Below are positions 61,400 to 64,000 of a DNA stretch of 64,000 bases, in pieces. How positions within the stretch are numbered: the first letter of the stretch is position 1; each line of letters opens with the position of its first letter. Below the pieces are notes generated by a model, which made no database searches, was not told where the DNA came from, and saw only the letters and a list, made by a program, of their open reading frames with translations. The stretch is from Rhodobacter xanthinilyticus (GTDB taxonomy: Bacteria; Pseudomonadota; Alphaproteobacteria; Rhodobacterales; Rhodobacteraceae), in the NCBI RefSeq assembly GCF_001856665.1, contig NZ_CP017781.1, positions 1,054,001 to 1,118,000 on the forward strand. The letters are read 5' to 3'. A program made the translations under genes and the position numbers.

Positions 61400-63970
61400 G
61401 TGTCCCCGAAAGCTGAGCCGGGCCTGTTGCCCCGGGAACTCATCCAGTTGGACGCGCGCGTCGCGGACAAGGCGGAGGCCTTGCGTCAGGCGGCGGCGCT
61501 GCTCGAGGCGGGGGGCTGCACGCGCCCGGGCTTCGCGGCCAGCATGGCGCGGCGCGAGGGCGCGGCGGAAACCTATCTGGGCAAGGGCATCGCGATCCCG
61601 CATGGCATGGTCGAGGATCGCGATCTGATCTTGCGTGACGGGATCGCGGTCTTGCAGCTGCGCGAGGGCGTGGCCTGGGGGCCGGGGCAGGTGGCGCGGC
61701 TCGTCGTCGCGATCGCGGCGCGCTCGGATGCCCATATCGGGATCTTGCGCCGGCTCACGCGGCTGATGCAGGACGAGGCGCGGCTGGCGCGGCTTGTCAC
61801 CACCGCCGACCCCGAGGAGATCATCGCCGCGCTCGAGGGGGCGGAGGCGCCCGCCGCCGAGGCCGCGCCCGCGCAGGATTTCGCGCAGAGTTTCGATTGG
61901 GTGGTGGATTATCCCTCCGGGCTGCATGCCCGCCCGGCGACCGAATGGGCCGAGACCGCGCGCCGGTTCAGCGCCCGGATCCGGGTGCGCCATGGCGCCG
62001 AGGCGGCGGAGGCGCGCACCATGCTCTCGCTCCTGCAACTCGGGCTGAAGGCGGGGGATCGGGTGACGTTCTCGGCCGAGGGCGCCGATGCCGCCGATGC
62101 GCTGGCGACGCTGCGGGTCGTCGTGACCGGCCTGAGCGCGCGGGAAAAGGCGCAAGCGGCCGAGGCGGCGGAGAAGCGCGCGGCGGCGGCCACGGCGGGG
62201 GGCTGGGTCTCGCCCGAGCCGCTCGAGGCCGAGGATGCGCGCCTCGTCGAGGGGGTTGCGGCGGCGCCGGGGCTGGCGATCGGCTGGCTGCACCGGCTGG
62301 AAACCGGCCCGCGCGAGGTGGCCGATCTCGCGCCCGGCGCGCGCGAGGATCTGGCGGGGGCGGCCGATCGGCTGCATGAGGCGTTGGCGCGGGCGCGCGA
62401 GCAGCTCGGCGCGCTCGCCGATGATACCGCGCGCCGTCTGGGCGAGGTCGATGCCGGGATCTTCCGCGCGCAGGCCGAGCTTCTGGCCGACCCGGGCCTC
62501 GTCGCGCGGGTCTCGCAGGCGCTGGTCGGAGGCCACGGGCTCGCCTGGTCGTGGGCGCGCGCGATCGAGGAGACGGCGGCGCCGATGCGCGCCTCGGGCA
62601 ATGCGGTTCTGGCCGGCCGCGCGGCCGATCTGCGCGATGTCGGCCAGCGGGTTCTGGCGCTGCTCGACCCCGCGCTCGGGCGCACCGCGCCGCTCGAGCC
62701 GCCGCCCGGCACGATCCTGATCGCCGATGATCTGACGCCCTCCGATACCGCCGGGCTCGACCCGGCGCGGGTGGTGGGGCTGGTGACCGCGCAGGGCGGG
62801 CCGAGCTCGCATAGCGCGATTTTGGCGCGCACGCTCGGCCTGCCGGCGATGGTCGGGGCGGGGGCGGCGCTCGGGCGGCTCGAGGCCGGCGCACCGGCGA
62901 TCCTCGACGGCACGGCGGGGCGGCTTTACCTCGCGCCGACCGAGGCCGAGCTTGCCTCCGCGCGCGCCTTCATCGCCGCCGAAGAGGCCCGCCGCGCCCG
63001 CGACAGCGCGGCGCGCGCGCTGCCCGCCACCACCACCGACGGCCACCGCATCGAGATCGGCGCGAATATCAACCTCGCCGATCAGGCGCCCTTCGCGCTC
63101 TCGCTGGGCGCCGAGGGGGTCGGGCTGATGCGCACCGAATTCCTGTTCCTCGAGCGCGCCGAGAGCCCGACCGAGGAGGATCAGTTCCAGGCCTATCGCG
63201 CGATGGCGGCGGCGATGGGGGCGCGCCCGCTGGTGATCCGCGCGCTCGATATCGGCGGCGACAAGCAGGTCTCCTATCTCGATCTGCCGCGCGAGGAGAA
63301 CCCGTTTCTGGGCGTGCGCGGCGCGCGGCTCTTGCTGCGCCGGCCCGAGCTTCTGGTGCCGCAGCTGCGCGCGCTTTACCGCGCCGCGCGCGAGGGCGCC
63401 CGGATTTCGGTGATGTTCCCGATGATCACCTCCGAGGCCGAGCTGATCGCGCTGCGCGAGACCGCCGAGCGGATCCGGGCCGAGCTGAAGGCGCCGGCGA
63501 TCCCGCTGGGGATCATGATCGAGGTGCCGGCGGCGGCGCTGATGGCGGACCGGCTCGCGGTGCATGCCGATTTCTTCTCGATCGGCACCAATGACCTGAC
63601 CCAATACGCGCTCGCGATCGACCGGCAAAACCCGGTGCTCGCGCCCGAGGCCGACAGCCTGCACCCGGCGGTGCTGGCGCTGATCGCGGCGACGGTGCGG
63701 GGCGCGCGGGCGAAGGGGCGCTGGGTGGGGGTGTGCGGGGGGATCGCGGGCGATCCGTTCGGCGCGGCGCTGCTCGCGGGGCTCGGGGTCGATGAGCTCT
63801 CGATGACGCCGCGCGATATTCCGGCGGTGAAGGCGCGGCTGCGCGGCGCGGCGATCGCGGATCTGCGGGCGCTGGCCGAGCGCGCGCTCGCGCTGCCCGA
63901 TGCGGCCTCGGTGCGCGCGCTGGGCGCCGATCCGGCGCTTGGCGGCGGCACGGTGGCGGGGGAGGTGTGA
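61400..63970 (+). CDS. fruB: Fused PTS protein FruB: EIIA-Fru, HPr and enzyme I
   Basis: 856 residues, starting at a GTG behind GGAGGAGAG. Three modules in order: EIIA of the fructose type (1-150) with His68 in IAIPHGMVED; HPr (about 165-250) with His176 in PSGLHARPA; enzyme I (about 280-850) with the swivelling His471 in TAQGGPSSHSAILARTLGLP and the PEP-binding domain (GVGLMRTEFLFLERAE, SIGTNDLTQYALAIDRQNPV). It moves phosphate from PEP to the fructose permease FruA. The three-in-one form is typical of Rhodobacter, where it is the multiphosphoryl transfer protein. Confidence 0.97.
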   Translation: MSPKAEPGLLPRELIQLDARVADKAEALRQAAALLEAGGCTRPGFAASMARREGAAETYLGKGIAIPHGMVEDRDLILRDGIAVLQLREGVAWGPGQVARLVVAIAARSDAHIGILRRLTRLMQDEARLARLVTTADPEEIIAALEGAEAPAAEAAPAQDFAQSFDWVVDYPSGLHARPATEWAETARRFSARIRVRHGAEAAEARTMLSLLQLGLKAGDRVTFSAEGADAADALATLRVVVTGLSAREKAQAAEAAEKRAAAATAGGWVSPEPLEAEDARLVEGVAAAPGLAIGWLHRLETGPREVADLAPGAREDLAGAADRLHEALARAREQLGALADDTARRLGEVDAGIFRAQAELLADPGLVARVSQALVGGHGLAWSWARAIEETAAPMRASGNAVLAGRAADLRDVGQRVLALLDPALGRTAPLEPPPGTILIADDLTPSDTAGLDPARVVGLVTAQGGPSSHSAILARTLGLPAMVGAGAALGRLEAGAPAILDGTAGRLYLAPTEAELASARAFIAAEEARRARDSAARALPATTTDGHRIEIGANINLADQAPFALSLGAEGVGLMRTEFLFLERAESPTEEDQFQAYRAMAAAMGARPLVIRALDIGGDKQVSYLDLPREENPFLGVRGARLLLRRPELLVPQLRALYRAAREGARISVMFPMITSEAELIALRETAERIRAELKAPAIPLGIMIEVPAAALMADRLAVHADFFSIGTNDLTQYALAIDRQNPVLAPEADSLHPAVLALIAATVRGARAKGRWVGVCGGIAGDPFGAALLAGLGVDELSMTPRDIPAVKARLRGAAIADLRALAERALALPDAASVRALGADPALGGGTVAGEV

Positions 63971-64000
63971 ATGACGCGCTCGGGCCCCTGCGACGTGCAT
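63971..64000 (+). CDS. Start of the next fru-operon gene, probably fruK (partial)
   Basis: An ATG one base after the fruB stop opens a frame for the last ten codons of the window (MTRSGPCDVH). Position, not sequence, suggests 1-phosphofructokinase, which follows fruB in Rhodobacter fructose operons. Confidence 0.5.
   Translation, partial: MTRSGPCDVH

Noticed and set aside
61223-64000. A 925-codon open frame on the minus strand opposite fruB
   Set aside because: Antisense shadow of the EIIA-HPr-EI gene; composition is Arg/Gly/Ala/Leu-rich with no recognisable motif.

Overview
The window is GC-rich alphaproteobacterial chromosome, most likely from the Rhodobacteraceae (Rhodobacter sensu lato). 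Supporting signs are an irr gene divergent from fabA-fabB-fabI, thyX, a fructose PTS operon with fused FruB, SdhE, and conserved hypothetical proteins of the kind seen in that family. Gene density is high and most start codons sit behind recognisable Shine-Dalgarno sequences.

Layout. 1-19.3 kb is a core segment: the end of a TraB/GumN protein, ppaC, a HAD hydrolase, a MaoC hydratase, ribF, ltaE, an aspartate aminotransferase, sdhE, a MarR regulator, a serine hydrolase, epmA/efp, irr/fabA/fabB/fabI, an alpha/beta hydrolase, an acyltransferase-3 gene split by a frameshift at a G9 tract, and thyX. 19,368-21,900 is an intact IS21-family element with a 6-bp target duplication, sitting immediately upstream of a surface lipoprotein gene and its SLAM-type translocator (21.9-24.2 kb). 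24.2-31.6 kb is core again: glyoxalase I, pth, ftrA-like regulator with a rhodanese, rplY, lldD, trpA and ychF.

31.6-45.3 kb is a mosaic island. It contains chimeric and truncated ORFs including a DUF2924 fragment, and a candidate 6.4-kb integrative element bounded by 17-bp direct repeats (33,101 and 39,511) with tyrosine integrase, HTH protein and GIY-YIG-like protein in one operon and two IS elements inserted in it. Next come a MerR/P1B-ATPase heavy-metal resistance pair and a second identical IS21 copy in opposite orientation that has cut a membrane-protein gene. A tRNA-Ser(GCT) gene and a Hint-domain gene follow. An IS5-family element and a patch of fused gene remnants (47.1-47.8 kb) separate these from the next block.

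47.8-60.0 kb is an anaerobic-respiration module: torT, torS and torR, then a periplasmic TMAO/S-oxide reductase-type molybdoenzyme with its own C-terminal haem c motif, followed by molybdenum cofactor genes (moeA, a DUF2478 gene, moaA, moaD, moeB, moaC, mog). TorT/S/R would sense the oxidant and switch on the reductase through decameric repeats upstream of it, while the following genes supply its Mo cofactor; moaE, torC and torD are not here. 60.2-64 kb is the start of the fructose PTS operon: a LacI-type FruR, divergent fruB, and the first codons of the next gene (probably fruK).

The points most worth following are the candidate integrative element with its unfamiliar three-gene operon, the SLAM/lipoprotein pair with an IS inserted at its start, the reductase-haem fusion with an unusual Mo-site motif, and the poly-G switch candidate in the acyltransferase.
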